In this document: in pieces, positions 1-7,533 of the stretch | How positions within the stretch are numbered: the first letter of the stretch is position 1 | How the letters are laid out: every line of letters starts with the position of its first letter | Assembly (NCBI GenBank): GCA_045580875.1 | Contig: JAZNOP010000105.1 | Location: 1 to 26,026, forward strand | Direction of reading: 5' to 3' | DNA from: SIG598 sp045580875 | GTDB lineage: Bacteria; Bacillota; Clostridia; Oscillospirales; Acutalibacteraceae | DNA: 26,026 bases | Notes under the pieces: model-generated | Databases searched by the model: none | Told to the model about the DNA's origin: nothing | Seen by the model: the letters and a program-made list of their open reading frames with translations, nothing else | Program-made: the position numbers and the translations under genes

Positions 1-4
1 GGCC

Positions 5-27
5 CGCCGCGTCGGGGTGACGCGACG
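5..27. other. GC-rich hairpin at window edge, possible terminator
   Basis: Nine-base arms (5-13 and 19-27) with a five-base loop GGGGT pair almost perfectly; one T·G wobble forms if read on the minus strand. It lies just past the stop of the minus-strand 59-residue gene and could end that transcript, but the sequence beyond base 1 is not visible, so a T-tract cannot be checked. Confidence 0.35.
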
Positions 28-41
28 TGGCGGTTCGGCTT

Positions 42-221
42 TTACTGCCTCATTTTTCTTATCTGGCTGACATACTGATTCATCTCGGCAAAGGAGCCGA
101 AATCGTGCTGTACCACCCTCTGCTGAATATCCTTCGGCAGAGAATGAAAGTACTCGTAGCTTGTCAGGTCATTTTCCAGCAGGTCGTCAATTCCGAGTCT
201 GCCGTTTCTCTCGTTTATCAT
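42..221 (-). CDS. Small hypothetical protein (59 aa)
   Basis: Function not recognised. The 59-residue product is acidic in its first half and has the stretch YEYFHSLPKDIQQRV followed by an amphipathic tail ending KMRQ; no signal peptide or membrane segment is visible, so a small cytosolic protein is expected. The frame also opens at a GTG nine bases upstream, but the GGAGGTG ribosome binding site overlaps that GTG and sits six bases before the ATG at 221, so the ATG is chosen. It lies 79 bases downstream of the DUF4003 gene in the same direction and is probably read on the same mRNA. The good binding site and protein-like composition support a real gene; the role is unknown. Confidence 0.6.
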   Translation of the reverse strand: MINERNGRLGIDDLLENDLTSYEYFHSLPKDIQQRVVQHDFGSFAEMNQYVSQIRKMRQ

Positions 222-276
222 CTGCAGCACCTCCGTTAACAGTATTCCACCTCACAGGTCGATGATACCACGGGTG

Positions 277-286
277 CTGTTAACAG
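277..286. repeat. GTTAAC palindrome, first pair
   Basis: CTGTTAACAG is a perfect ten-base palindrome in the short gap between the DUF4003 gene and the 59-residue gene. A related site with the same GTTAAC core lies at 235-240, immediately upstream of the ribosome binding site of the small gene. The same core recurs upstream of DUF4003 (1381-1400). They may be binding sites for one regulator; nothing in the sequence proves it. Confidence 0.35.
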
Positions 287-300
287 ATATTGAACATAAA

Positions 301-1305
301 TTAATTAGATGCGCTGTTTGCCGCTGTCGCAGCAGTTATGGCCGCCATGGTTGCAGCCTGCTGTGCTGCAATTATTGCCAATGTGGCTGTAAGCGAGCAG
401 TTAAGCGTGGTATCGCCAAGAGCAGCATTGCCGTTATCTGCAGCAACATAGCAATTATTGACTATCATAGCGGCATGCATCAGACGTTCACGCTTTGATG
501 CGCCGAAAACACCGTAGCCCTTATTGCCCTTGAGCATATCTGCCGCTGCAGTAATATCGTCTGCTATGGTGTCGACATCAGCAGGCATTATGCTGAGTGC
601 GCAGAGTGTGACATTATGAAGATCCTTGCCGAAGCTGTATCCTCTCTGCTTAAGCGCACTGTGAAGCCGGTCAAACTTATCGCATTTTGTGCTGACTTCA
701 CCCTCACCGAGGGTAAGCACATGGCTTACCGACTGCAGTACATTTTTGTACACTACACCGGAAAGCATCTCGTAGCATTTTTCGCTCTCCTCTATTATCT
801 CGTCCTCAGATTTTCCGGAGAAATACATCATTGCGGCAAAAGGTCCGTCTTCATACGAAGTCAGCAGAGGATGAGCCTTCCTCATTCGTTTGTAAAGCAT
901 ACGTGTTTTTTCCGCAATATCCGTAAACTCGCTGCTGTCAGCAAGACGGGCAATTATCATTGCAACAAGAGTCAGATATTCTGACGAAGTGAAGTGCTTT
1001 TTCAGTTCATCGTAAGCAGCGAGCGAATTTCTGAGCAGAGCTTCCGGATCATCAGATACTGCAAGCATACATGCCATCGGCTCCTGTACCAGACCCCTGA
1101 AATTTGAAAAAACTCCGGTCTGCCCCTTTATCATATTTCTGTACATCTTAAGGTCTTCGACAGTAAGCTCACGCTCACTGCCCGACAGAATAGCCGCACA
1201 TATCGGAATGGTGTAATAGCTTGCCGACCAGTAGAATGCTTCTTTCACAAGCTCTCTGCACTGCAGGAATCTTTCGCAATAATCGTTTACTCTGTTTGTC
1301 ATCAT
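301..1305 (-). CDS. DUF4003 family protein
   Basis: A 334-residue, mostly helical cytosolic protein that I place in DUF4003, a Firmicutes family with no assigned function; the recognition rests on the overall pattern and the central 'LLTSYEDGPFAAMM' segment about the middle of the chain. No signal peptide is seen; the C-terminus is Ala-rich (QQAATMAAITAATAANSASN) and could be one helix. The longest frame starts 18 residues earlier, but GGGAGG lies five bases before the ATG at 1305 (a second ATG follows directly), which fixes the start there. A promoter (TTGAAA, 17 bases, TAGAAT) is found at 1338-1366 and a perfect inverted repeat with GTTAAC cores sits upstream of it. The 59-residue gene follows 79 bases downstream. 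Confidence 0.75.
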   Translation of the reverse strand: MMTNRVNDYCERFLQCRELVKEAFYWSASYYTIPICAAILSGSERELTVEDLKMYRNMIKGQTGVFSNFRGLVQEPMACMLAVSDDPEALLRNSLAAYDELKKHFTSSEYLTLVAMIIARLADSSEFTDIAEKTRMLYKRMRKAHPLLTSYEDGPFAAMMYFSGKSEDEIIEESEKCYEMLSGVVYKNVLQSVSHVLTLGEGEVSTKCDKFDRLHSALKQRGYSFGKDLHNVTLCALSIMPADVDTIADDITAAADMLKGNKGYGVFGASKRERLMHAAMIVNNCYVAADNGNAALGDTTLNCSLTATLAIIAAQQAATMAAITAATAANSASN

Positions 1306-1337
1306 GATTTCCTCCCAGCCTTTTCTTTGTTGACCAT

Positions 1338-1366
1338 ATTCTACCATATAAGACGACACATTTCAA
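1338..1366 (-). promoter_or_regulatory. Sigma-A promoter of the DUF4003 gene
   Basis: On the minus strand TTGAAA (1366-1361) is followed after 17 bases by TAGAAT (1343-1338). The expected start of transcription is near 1331, giving a 5' leader of about 26 bases before the ATG at 1305. Confidence 0.6.
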
Positions 1367-1380
1367 CACGTTAAATCGCT

Positions 1381-1400
1381 ACGTTAACACCCGTTAACGT
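1381..1400. promoter_or_regulatory. Perfect inverted repeat, candidate operator
   Basis: Arms ACGTTAAC (1381-1388) and GTTAACGT (1393-1400) are perfectly complementary around the four bases ACCC. A third, partial copy ACGTTAAA lies at 1368-1375. The repeat covers the stop codon of the GH127 gene and sits just upstream of the DUF4003 promoter, as expected for an operator; a weak hairpin at the GH127 mRNA end is the alternative. Confidence 0.45.
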
Positions 1401-3313
1401 GCAGTGTCTTTTATTTCATTCATCCAGACACGCATCTGATTCTCTCCGCGGCTGCACCACAGATAATAAGGCACAGCCACTGCCGCGCACCTCTCCTCTT
1501 CCGGAGGCTGAGTATCATACAGCTTATCAGAGGTTTTGATTCTGACCGCATCGGCTGTTATTTTCACTGTACCGCCAAGAAACTCTCTGTCAAAAGGCAG
1601 TACAGTCAGTTTTCCTGAGCGCACCAGCGAAAGCCCGATGACATCACCGCGGTTGTCTGCTCCCTCGAAGCAGTACACCAACGGTCCTCGTCGTATTGCT
1701 GTATATCCTCGCAAACGCGGAACATCTGCACTGGCATAAACAAAATACGGCTTATCGTCAAACGCAAGCTTTATCTCGTCGCCGTCTGCGGCATTTATTG
1801 CAATATATCCGTTTTCCGGTCTGACTTCGGTCGGTATGCCATTAATTTCAAGCAAAAACTCCTGACTCCAGCCGGGGATTCTGACCGCCAGCCGGCCGCC
1901 CGTTACAACACTGTAGTGCACATCAAAGCCGTAAGGGTAGTCAGTTTTGCAGATAATCTTCATGCCGTTTTCAAAATTTACACTTCCTGCGGCATAGAGA
2001 TGACAATATGCTGTATCAGCATTTTCGCCGTAGGCATATTTGCCGAAAGAGCCTATCAAACGTGCAACATTCGGCGGACAGCAGGCGCATGAATACCACT
2101 TCGGGCGCTGAGTCAGCACATGACGGTGCGCTGCCGCTTCGCCTGATATTCCCGGTATACACTCAAGCGGATTTACATAGAAGAAATGTCTGCCGTCATT
2201 CTGCATTCCTGCAAGAACTGTATTATAACACGCCTGCTCCATTACATCAGCATATTCACCGCGCAGCTCGTTTTCCAGCATTCTTGATGCAAAGAATATA
2301 AGTCCTACCGAAGCACAGGTTTCTGCATACGCTGTGTCGCCCGGCAGGTCATAATCGACACTGAAAGCCTCTCCGTGAACAGTCGAACCGATACCGCCGG
2401 TAATATACATTCTTCGGCATGTGATGCTCTGCCACAGACGACGGCATGACTCAATCAGCGTTTCATCGCCTGTTTCAGCAGCAATATCAGCCATTGCGGT
2501 ATATAGATACACAGCGCGCACTGCATGACCCACTGCATCGCTCTGCTCCCGCACCGGCTTGCTGCACTGCATATAATCGCGGTCTTTTCCGTCTGCACCC
2601 CAGTAGCTCCATTCGCGCGCTTGCGCTTCCTTTTCGAAATAATCCGGTTCTATTCCACGAACATCAACAAAATGCTTTGCCAGTTCAAGACAGCGTTCAT
2701 CACCTGAAATACGCCAGAGCTTCATCAGCGCCAGTTCTATCTCAGGGTGTCCCGGACATCCGGCGCGTCCCTGTGTTATGAATATATCATAAATATGTCC
2801 GGCATTTTTTACCATGACATCAAGCAGTGTTCTCTTGCCAGTCGCCTCGTAATATGCGCAGGCTGCCTCCATCATGTGTCCCGCGCAGTACAGTTCATGC
2901 GCCTCAAGCAGATTTGTCCAGCGCTTTTCCCTGTCCTTCACTGTGAAGAAGGTATTCAGATAACCGTCTTTATCCTGCGCGGCTTCTATGAGCTCTATCA
3001 GCCCGTCAGCAGTATGCTCAAGCTCCGCGTCCGGGTGGACAGCCAGAGAATATGCTGCCGCTTCCAGCCACTTTGCAGCATCGCTGTCCTGAAATATCAT
3101 TCCGTAGAAGCCGTCGCCGGTATCCTCTCCCCTGAGAGCCTTTCCGGCATTTATAAAATTCTGCACAACATGGCTTTTCTCCGCATCAGAAGCTTTATCA
3201 CACAGCACATCGTACTGGTATGGTATTACCACATCTCTGACCAGCTGCTGCAAGCGTCCTGTCATACCGTCCGGCTTATATGAGCCAATGTCAGTCTGCT
3301 TTTGTATTTTCAT
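1394..3313 (-). CDS. GH127 beta-L-arabinofuranosidase
   Basis: Retaining beta-L-arabinofuranosidase of glycoside hydrolase family 127 (formerly DUF1680), releasing L-arabinofuranose from plant arabino-oligosaccharides. The 639-residue length fits the type enzyme HypBA1 (about 658). Counting from this start, the acid/base Glu is E315 (in HGE), the zinc ligands are E331 and C333 (in AETCAS) plus the pair C411/C412 in CACCPPN, of which C411 matches the nucleophile; all sit six or seven positions below the HypBA1 numbers. No signal peptide is seen, so it acts in the cytosol on imported sugars. The frame is open for 24 further codons, but those would begin inside the promoter (3364-3392); the ATG at 3313 is therefore chosen, although its GGAGGTG site is 24 bases upstream with a small hairpin between. 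Confidence 0.9.
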   Translation of the reverse strand: MKIQKQTDIGSYKPDGMTGRLQQLVRDVVIPYQYDVLCDKASDAEKSHVVQNFINAGKALRGEDTGDGFYGMIFQDSDAAKWLEAAAYSLAVHPDAELEHTADGLIELIEAAQDKDGYLNTFFTVKDREKRWTNLLEAHELYCAGHMMEAACAYYEATGKRTLLDVMVKNAGHIYDIFITQGRAGCPGHPEIELALMKLWRISGDERCLELAKHFVDVRGIEPDYFEKEAQAREWSYWGADGKDRDYMQCSKPVREQSDAVGHAVRAVYLYTAMADIAAETGDETLIESCRRLWQSITCRRMYITGGIGSTVHGEAFSVDYDLPGDTAYAETCASVGLIFFASRMLENELRGEYADVMEQACYNTVLAGMQNDGRHFFYVNPLECIPGISGEAAAHRHVLTQRPKWYSCACCPPNVARLIGSFGKYAYGENADTAYCHLYAAGSVNFENGMKIICKTDYPYGFDVHYSVVTGGRLAVRIPGWSQEFLLEINGIPTEVRPENGYIAINAADGDEIKLAFDDKPYFVYASADVPRLRGYTAIRRGPLVYCFEGADNRGDVIGLSLVRSGKLTVLPFDREFLGGTVKITADAVRIKTSDKLYDTQPPEEERCAAVAVPYYLWCSRGENQMRVWMNEIKDTAR

Positions 3314-3316
3314 GGT

Positions 3317-3336
3317 ATGCGCACAAAAAAGTGCAT
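3317..3336 (-). other. Small hairpin between SD and GH127 start
   Basis: On the mRNA, TGCAC and GTGCGCA flank a run of six U; four to five base pairs can form. The hairpin lies between GGAGGTG (3344-3338) and the GH127 ATG (3313) and would shorten an otherwise overlong 24-base spacing. Confidence 0.35.
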
Positions 3337-3363
3337 TCACCTCCTGCAACTCAAAGTAAAAAA

Positions 3364-3392
3364 ATGATAGCATATATTCCTGCATATTACAA
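3364..3392 (-). promoter_or_regulatory. Promoter of the GH127 gene
   Basis: On the minus strand TTGTAA (3392-3387), 17 bases, then TATCAT (3369-3364) preceded by TG, giving an extended -10. Transcription would start near 3357, about 44 bases upstream of the chosen ATG. It is divergent to the promoter at 3402-3431. Confidence 0.5.
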
Positions 3393-3401
3393 TGCGCGAT
3401 A

Positions 3402-3431
3402 TTGACAGCCGCATTCCCGCAGGCATATAAT
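3402..3431 (+). promoter_or_regulatory. Consensus sigma-A promoter of the hydrolase-lipoprotein pair
   Basis: Perfect TTGACA (3402-3407) and perfect TATAAT (3426-3431) with an 18-base spacer. Transcription would begin near 3438, only about 17 bases before the hydrolase start. Confidence 0.8.
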
Positions 3432-3454
3432 CATCATGATAAACATTTTTAAGA

Positions 3455-3997
3455 ATGGACGAAAACACCATGACACTGCTGGTTATTGACGCTCAGCGTG
3501 CAATTACCGATTACCGTCTTTTTGCCTTTGACCGCTTTGTGCTTGGAGTCGGCCGGCTTATCGATACCGCGAGAAAAAACGGAACTGAGGTTATCTTTGT
3601 CAGACACGATGACGGCGAGGGAAGTCAGATGACTCCCGGCACCGACGGATTTGAGATATACACTGGATTCGCACCTGAGGAAGATGAAAAAATCTTCGAC
3701 AAGCGCGTCAACAGCCCCTTCAGAGGATCCGGCCTGCTTGAATATCTGCGTGAAAAAGGAGAGACAAGCCTGATGGTGACCGGACTGCAGACCGACTACT
3801 GCATCGATGCCACGGTAAAATGCGGCTTTGAGCACGGTTTTGAGATAATCGTGCCCGAATACTGCAACACCACATTCGACAATGATTTCATGACCGCCGA
3901 AGATTGCTATCATTATTACAACGAATTCATGTGGAACAACCGATACGCGCGCAGTGTCCCCCTGGGCGAGGCGCTGGAACTTCTGGTACGCGAATAA
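3455..3997 (+). CDS. Isochorismatase-family cysteine hydrolase
   Basis: A 180-residue hydrolase of the isochorismatase/nicotinamidase superfamily, which uses a Cys-Asp-Lys triad to cleave C-N or related bonds. The triad is visible as D12 (in VIDAQ), K83 (in FDKRVNSPF) and C116 (in TDYCIDATV), and the usual cis-peptide segment GLQTDYC precedes the Cys. The length is normal for the single-domain family. The substrate cannot be told; it could be an amidase of nicotinamide or of small carbamoyl compounds. The start is uncertain: the ATG at 3455 and another at 3470 both lack a strong ribosome binding site, and many relatives begin MTLLVIDAQ, which would favour 3470. It is cytosolic and probably co-transcribed with the lipoprotein that follows 18 bases later. 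Confidence 0.85.
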   Translation: MDENTMTLLVIDAQRAITDYRLFAFDRFVLGVGRLIDTARKNGTEVIFVRHDDGEGSQMTPGTDGFEIYTGFAPEEDEKIFDKRVNSPFRGSGLLEYLREKGETSLMVTGLQTDYCIDATVKCGFEHGFEIIVPEYCNTTFDNDFMTAEDCYHYYNEFMWNNRYARSVPLGEALELLVRE

Positions 3998-4015
3998 CAC
4001 AGGGGAATGAAACGA

Positions 4016-4690
4016 ATGAACAGCATCAGAAGAATAACAGCTGCAATAAGCCTGATTATGGCATTCTGTTTTCTGCCTGCAGGGTGTGACAGACCAGCTG
4101 CAGACATTTCGGATACAGTTACATATAAAGGCGGCGAATACGTCTTTTTAGAATATCCGATGAATATCTTCTGCTACTATTACAACGGCAGCAGCAATGA
4201 CCACTTCGAGGAAGTCGACGGTATATATCCGGTTGACAGCCCCATGTGGGATATGATATGGAACGGCGGAGATTTATACTGTGCGAAGGATTCTGCAGCC
4301 GAGGCGACCGGTTACTATGCAGACGACGAAAACTATAACTGGTATATTGTGATTGATAACGAGGCTGATGATACCGTAAATTATCATCCTGCCGAACTGA
4401 CGGAAAATGAGCTGAATGCTGTTTACAGTCTGGAAGATAAGGAAAAGACCGTCTCCGCTTTCTGGGAGGAATTTGAAGCATTCGGAAGCATAATCAAAAT
4501 CAGCAAAGACGGAATGGTACGCGGAACAATATCTATAGCAAAATTTGACGGCAGCTGGTACTGGAAGAGCGAAATTATCAACGAAGACAGAGTGTCTGAC
4601 GGAACGTGGGCAGAATTCATACAGCCGCTGCCCGAAACACTTGACAGCAGGATAAAGGAAGCTGAGCTGCTGCAAATAGAAAAAGAATGA
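4016..4690 (+). CDS. Lipoprotein of unknown function
   Basis: A 224-residue exported lipoprotein. A basic N-terminus (MNSIRR), a hydrophobic stretch and the lipobox LPAGC are plain; the lipidated Cys is residue 24. The mature part is rich in acidic and aromatic residues (Tyr, Trp, Asp, Glu) and contains repeated 'WY/YW' patches such as ENYNWYIVIDN and FDGSWYWKSE, suggesting a beta-rich extracellular domain; I recognise no family. An ATG nine bases earlier is in frame, but AGGGG lies directly against it and nine bases before the ATG at 4016, so the latter is preferred. It is the second gene of the promoter at 3402-3431 and is followed by a strong terminator. Role unknown. Confidence 0.75.
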   Translation: MNSIRRITAAISLIMAFCFLPAGCDRPAADISDTVTYKGGEYVFLEYPMNIFCYYYNGSSNDHFEEVDGIYPVDSPMWDMIWNGGDLYCAKDSAAEATGYYADDENYNWYIVIDNEADDTVNYHPAELTENELNAVYSLEDKEKTVSAFWEEFEAFGSIIKISKDGMVRGTISIAKFDGSWYWKSEIINEDRVSDGTWAEFIQPLPETLDSRIKEAELLQIEKE

Positions 4691-4803
4691 GCATAGTTGA
4701 AATAACTCAATGTGCAAGGTTCGGCGAAATGAAAATCCGTTTCCGATGACGCAGATCAGCAGCAAGCTTTATTATAATTAATCAGAATATTACAGAAAGT
4801 AAT

Positions 4804-4850
4804 AACACCGTACAGTCTGGCGAATGTCAGGCTGTACGGTGTTTTGTTTT
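4804..4850. terminator. Strong hairpin terminator, shared by convergent genes
   Basis: Sixteen-base arms (4804-4819 and 4828-4843, one G·T pair) around an eight-base loop, followed on the plus strand by a T-rich run (TTTTGTTTT). It ends the lipoprotein transcript; on the minus strand the sequence after the stem is TTATTACTTT, so it may also stop lepA transcription. Confidence 0.85.
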
Positions 4851-4877
4851 GCATTATTTTATTATGCTGTCATTTTA

Positions 4878-6698
4878 TCAGTCGTCACCCAGCTTGAGGA
4901 CAGCCATGAATGCCTCCTGCGGCACCTCGACGGTACCGAGCTGGCGCATTCTCTTCTTGCCTTCCTTCTGCTTTTCGAGCAGCTTCTTCTTTCGGGTGAT
5001 ATCGCCGCCGTAGCACTTTGCAAGAACGTCCTTGCGCATTGCCTTGACTGTCTCTCTTGCGATAATCTTGCCGCCGATTGCCGCCTGAATAGGCACTTCG
5101 AAGAGCTGGCGGGGAATATTCTCCTTGAGACGCTCCGCCATCTTTCTGGCGCGTGCGTATGCCTTCTCGTTATGAACGATAAAGGACAGAGCATCGACCA
5201 TCTCGCCGTTGAGAAGCATATCGAGCTTGACAAGGTCAGACTTCTGATAGCCGGCAAGCTCGTAGTCAAACGAAGCATAACCGCGTGTGCGGCTCTTGAG
5301 AGCATCAAAGAAGTCGTATACTATCTCATTGAGCGGCAGGAAATAATGGATGTCCACGCGGTCGGTGGTGATATAGTCCATATTCTTGAATATGCCGCGG
5401 CGGTCCTGACACAGATCCATTATATTGCCTACATACTCCGAGGGTGCGTAAATGTGAGCATCGCACATCGGCTCTTCTGCCATGGTTATCTGCGAGGGGT
5501 CCGGGTAGTTTGTCGGGTTGTCGATATAAACCACGCTGCCGTCGGTCTTTGTTATGCGGTATATAACACTGGGGGCGGTGGTTATCAGGTCAAGGTTGTA
5601 TTCACGCTCGAGTCTCTCCTGAATTATCTCCATGTGGAGCAGTCCGAGGAAGCCGCAGCGGAAGCCGAAACCGAGCGCAATGGAGGTTTCCGGCTCGTAG
5701 GAAAGTGAAGCATCGTTGAGCTGCAGCTTGGCAAGAGCCTCGCGCAGATCTTCGTACTTCGCGCCGTCAGCCGGATAGATTCCGCAGAAGACCATCGGAT
5801 TTACCTTGCGGTAACCGGGAAGCGGCTCATCGGCAGGATTATTTACTGTTGTTACTGTATCACCGACCATAGCGTCGGATACGGTTTTTATCGAAGCGGC
5901 AATATATCCGACCTCGCCTGCCGAAAGCTCACTGCAGGGTTCAAGGCTGGTAGGCCTCATGTGGCCGACCTCGACAACACCGAACTGAGCGCCGGTACTC
6001 ATCATTCGTATTGTATCGCCGGTCTTTATTGTTCCTTCCTTGATTCGTACATAAACAATAACACCGCGGTAGGAGTCATAATAGCTGTCGAAAATGAGAG
6101 CCTGAAGAGGTGCCTTGACATCGCCTGTGGGCGGCGGTACATTTTTCACAACAGCATCGAGCACCTGCTCTATATTAAGACCGACCTTTGCCGAAATTCT
6201 CGGTGAGCCGACAGCAGGTATGCCTATGACGTCCTCTATCTCGTGCTCGACTCTTTCGGGATCGGCAGAAATAAGGTCAATTTTATTGATTACCGGAACG
6301 ATTTCCAGACCTGCATCAACCGCAAGATAGGTATTTGCAAGTGTCTGAGCCTCGATTCCCTGACTTGCATCGACAACAAGCAGCGCGCCCTCACAGGCGG
6401 CAAGAGAACGGGAAACCTCATAGTTGAAGTCGACGTGACCCGGGGTGTCGATAAGGTTGAATACATACTCCTCACCGTCATCGGCACGGTGGGTAAGGGT
6501 TACTGCTCTGGCCTTGATGGTGATTCCTCTCTCACGCTCGAGGTCCATGTTGTCAAGCAGCTGTGCTTCCATCTCACGCGAGCTGACTGCCGAGGTCTTC
6601 TCAAGGATACGGTCGGCAAGGGTGCTCTTTCCGTGGTCGATGTGAGCTATTATACTGAAATTACGGATATTCTTCTGCGGACACGGCAATGTGTTCAC
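4878..6698 (-). CDS. lepA: Elongation factor 4 (LepA), ribosomal GTPase
   Basis: Translational GTPase that binds the ribosome and remodels it during elongation or initiation. The 606 residues match the family length of about 600. The GTPase domain shows G1 AHIDHGKST at residues 18-26, G3 DTPGHVDF and G4 NKID; domain II, the EF-G-like domains (the segment GFGFRCGFLGLLHMEI is typical), and the LepA-specific C-terminal region ending GTVEVPQEAFMAVLKLGDD follow without gaps. The start shown is a GTG with AGGGAG only one base upstream; a TTG three codons later (6689) is ten bases from the same site and would give MPCPQKNIRNFSII, so the true start may be there. It follows a hairpin that separates it from the upstream membrane-protein gene. 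Confidence 0.97.
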   Translation of the reverse strand: MNTLPCPQKNIRNFSIIAHIDHGKSTLADRILEKTSAVSSREMEAQLLDNMDLERERGITIKARAVTLTHRADDGEEYVFNLIDTPGHVDFNYEVSRSLAACEGALLVVDASQGIEAQTLANTYLAVDAGLEIVPVINKIDLISADPERVEHEIEDVIGIPAVGSPRISAKVGLNIEQVLDAVVKNVPPPTGDVKAPLQALIFDSYYDSYRGVIVYVRIKEGTIKTGDTIRMMSTGAQFGVVEVGHMRPTSLEPCSELSAGEVGYIAASIKTVSDAMVGDTVTTVNNPADEPLPGYRKVNPMVFCGIYPADGAKYEDLREALAKLQLNDASLSYEPETSIALGFGFRCGFLGLLHMEIIQERLEREYNLDLITTAPSVIYRITKTDGSVVYIDNPTNYPDPSQITMAEEPMCDAHIYAPSEYVGNIMDLCQDRRGIFKNMDYITTDRVDIHYFLPLNEIVYDFFDALKSRTRGYASFDYELAGYQKSDLVKLDMLLNGEMVDALSFIVHNEKAYARARKMAERLKENIPRQLFEVPIQAAIGGKIIARETVKAMRKDVLAKCYGGDITRKKKLLEKQKEGKKRMRQLGTVEVPQEAFMAVLKLGDD

Positions 6699-6725
6699 TC
6701 TCCCTGATATTTACAAATTCAGCAA

Positions 6726-6756
6726 ATCCCGCCCATCGTTCCACGACGGACGGGAT
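6726..6756 (-). terminator. Hairpin terminator between membrane-protein gene and lepA
   Basis: Fourteen-pair stem with a three-base loop. Two positions are A-C mismatches on the plus strand but G·U wobbles on the minus-strand RNA, so the structure is suited to the minus-strand transcript. It is followed by TTTGCTGAATTTG, a weak T-tract, so read-through into lepA is possible. Confidence 0.6.
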
Positions 6757-6774
6757 ATTTTATCAATATTATGC

Positions 6775-7470
6775 TCAGCGGCTGTTCCACTCAGCCTCTT
6801 CTGCAGCCATCATCGCTTCTGCAGCTGCGTCCATTGCCTTTCTGTGCTCGGCAACAGCTTCCTGCATGGCTCTCTCGGTAACCTTTGCCTTTCTTGCTGC
6901 GAAGGCTGCCTGCTGGGACTTATCCATCGCCTCGTCTGCAAGGCGGTCTATCTGAGCGAGATATGCACGCTTTTCATTGTCAGAAACGTTCTTCATTGCA
7001 TTCTCAGCATCAACAAGCGCTCTTTCGGCTGCAGCAGCTGCAGCGGCTGCACGGTCAGCGTCCTCAGCTGCCTGACGTGCATCTGCACGGCGCTGCTTGA
7101 CAAGCTTTCTCAGCTCTGCTTCACGTGCGGTGAGTGCCTCTACGCTGTTTTCCTGTCTGACCGGCTCTTCCGGCTGCTCAATTACAACAGGAGCTGCAGG
7201 AGCAGGAATCTCAGCCTTCTCCTCCACAGGAGCGTTCCAGTCATATTCCGGCTTCTCCTCAGCCTCTTCAGGCTCTTCGATTTCATCATTGCCGCGCTTT
7301 GTCATGCCGATGATGCCGCTGATGAGCAGTGCCGCACCGAACAGCAGATCTGCCGCAGCAAGACCGATGACAAGCTTCATGCCGCTCTCCATGAAAAGAA
7401 GAACCGCACCGACAGCAAGGAAAAGAACACCTATGATAAGGTCGATGAGGGACTGTATCTTGTTTTTCAT
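6775..7470 (-). CDS. Two-helix membrane protein with Ala-rich coiled coil
   Basis: A 231-residue protein with two membrane helices at about 8-27 and 33-55 that resemble HdeD/DUF308-type repeats (weak similarity), an acidic Pro/Glu-rich linker (about 61-110), and a long charged, Ala-rich helix from about 112 to the end (ADARQAAEDADRAAAAAAAAER) likely to form a coiled coil in the cytosol. Function not recognised. The frame is open 16 codons further, but the ATG at 7470 begins the membrane segment properly; GGAAG lies 11 bases before it, or five before a TTG at 7476, so either may be used. The BIG2 protein gene lies 61 bases upstream in the same direction with only a small hairpin between, suggesting one transcript. 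Confidence 0.7.
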   Translation of the reverse strand: MKNKIQSLIDLIIGVLFLAVGAVLLFMESGMKLVIGLAAADLLFGAALLISGIIGMTKRGNDEIEEPEEAEEKPEYDWNAPVEEKAEIPAPAAPVVIEQPEEPVRQENSVEALTAREAELRKLVKQRRADARQAAEDADRAAAAAAAAERALVDAENAMKNVSDNEKRAYLAQIDRLADEAMDKSQQAAFAARKAKVTERAMQEAVAEHRKAMDAAAEAMMAAEEAEWNSR

Positions 7471-7507
7471 AATCAATGACACTTCCTTAAATAATGACTG
7501 GATTTGC

Positions 7508-7533
7508 GATATCCGCATCTGAGGCGGGATATC
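7508..7533 (-). other. Intergenic hairpin
   Basis: GATATCC-type inverted repeat, nine pairs with one bulged base, starting at the stop codon of the BIG2 gene. It has no T-tract on the minus strand and so looks more like an mRNA-end or processing hairpin than a terminator. Confidence 0.35.

Noticed and set aside
3311..3335. Eight-codon leader peptide before GH127
   Set aside because: The start is only three bases from GGAGG, too close for good initiation; kept only as an alternative.
4687..4749. 20-residue reading frame overlapping the lipoprotein stop as ATGA
   Set aside because: No ribosome binding site and no protein-like pattern; most likely chance.
4824..5708. Long open frame on the plus strand opposite lepA
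   Set aside because: Antisense shadow of the highly conserved lepA gene, without ribosome binding site.
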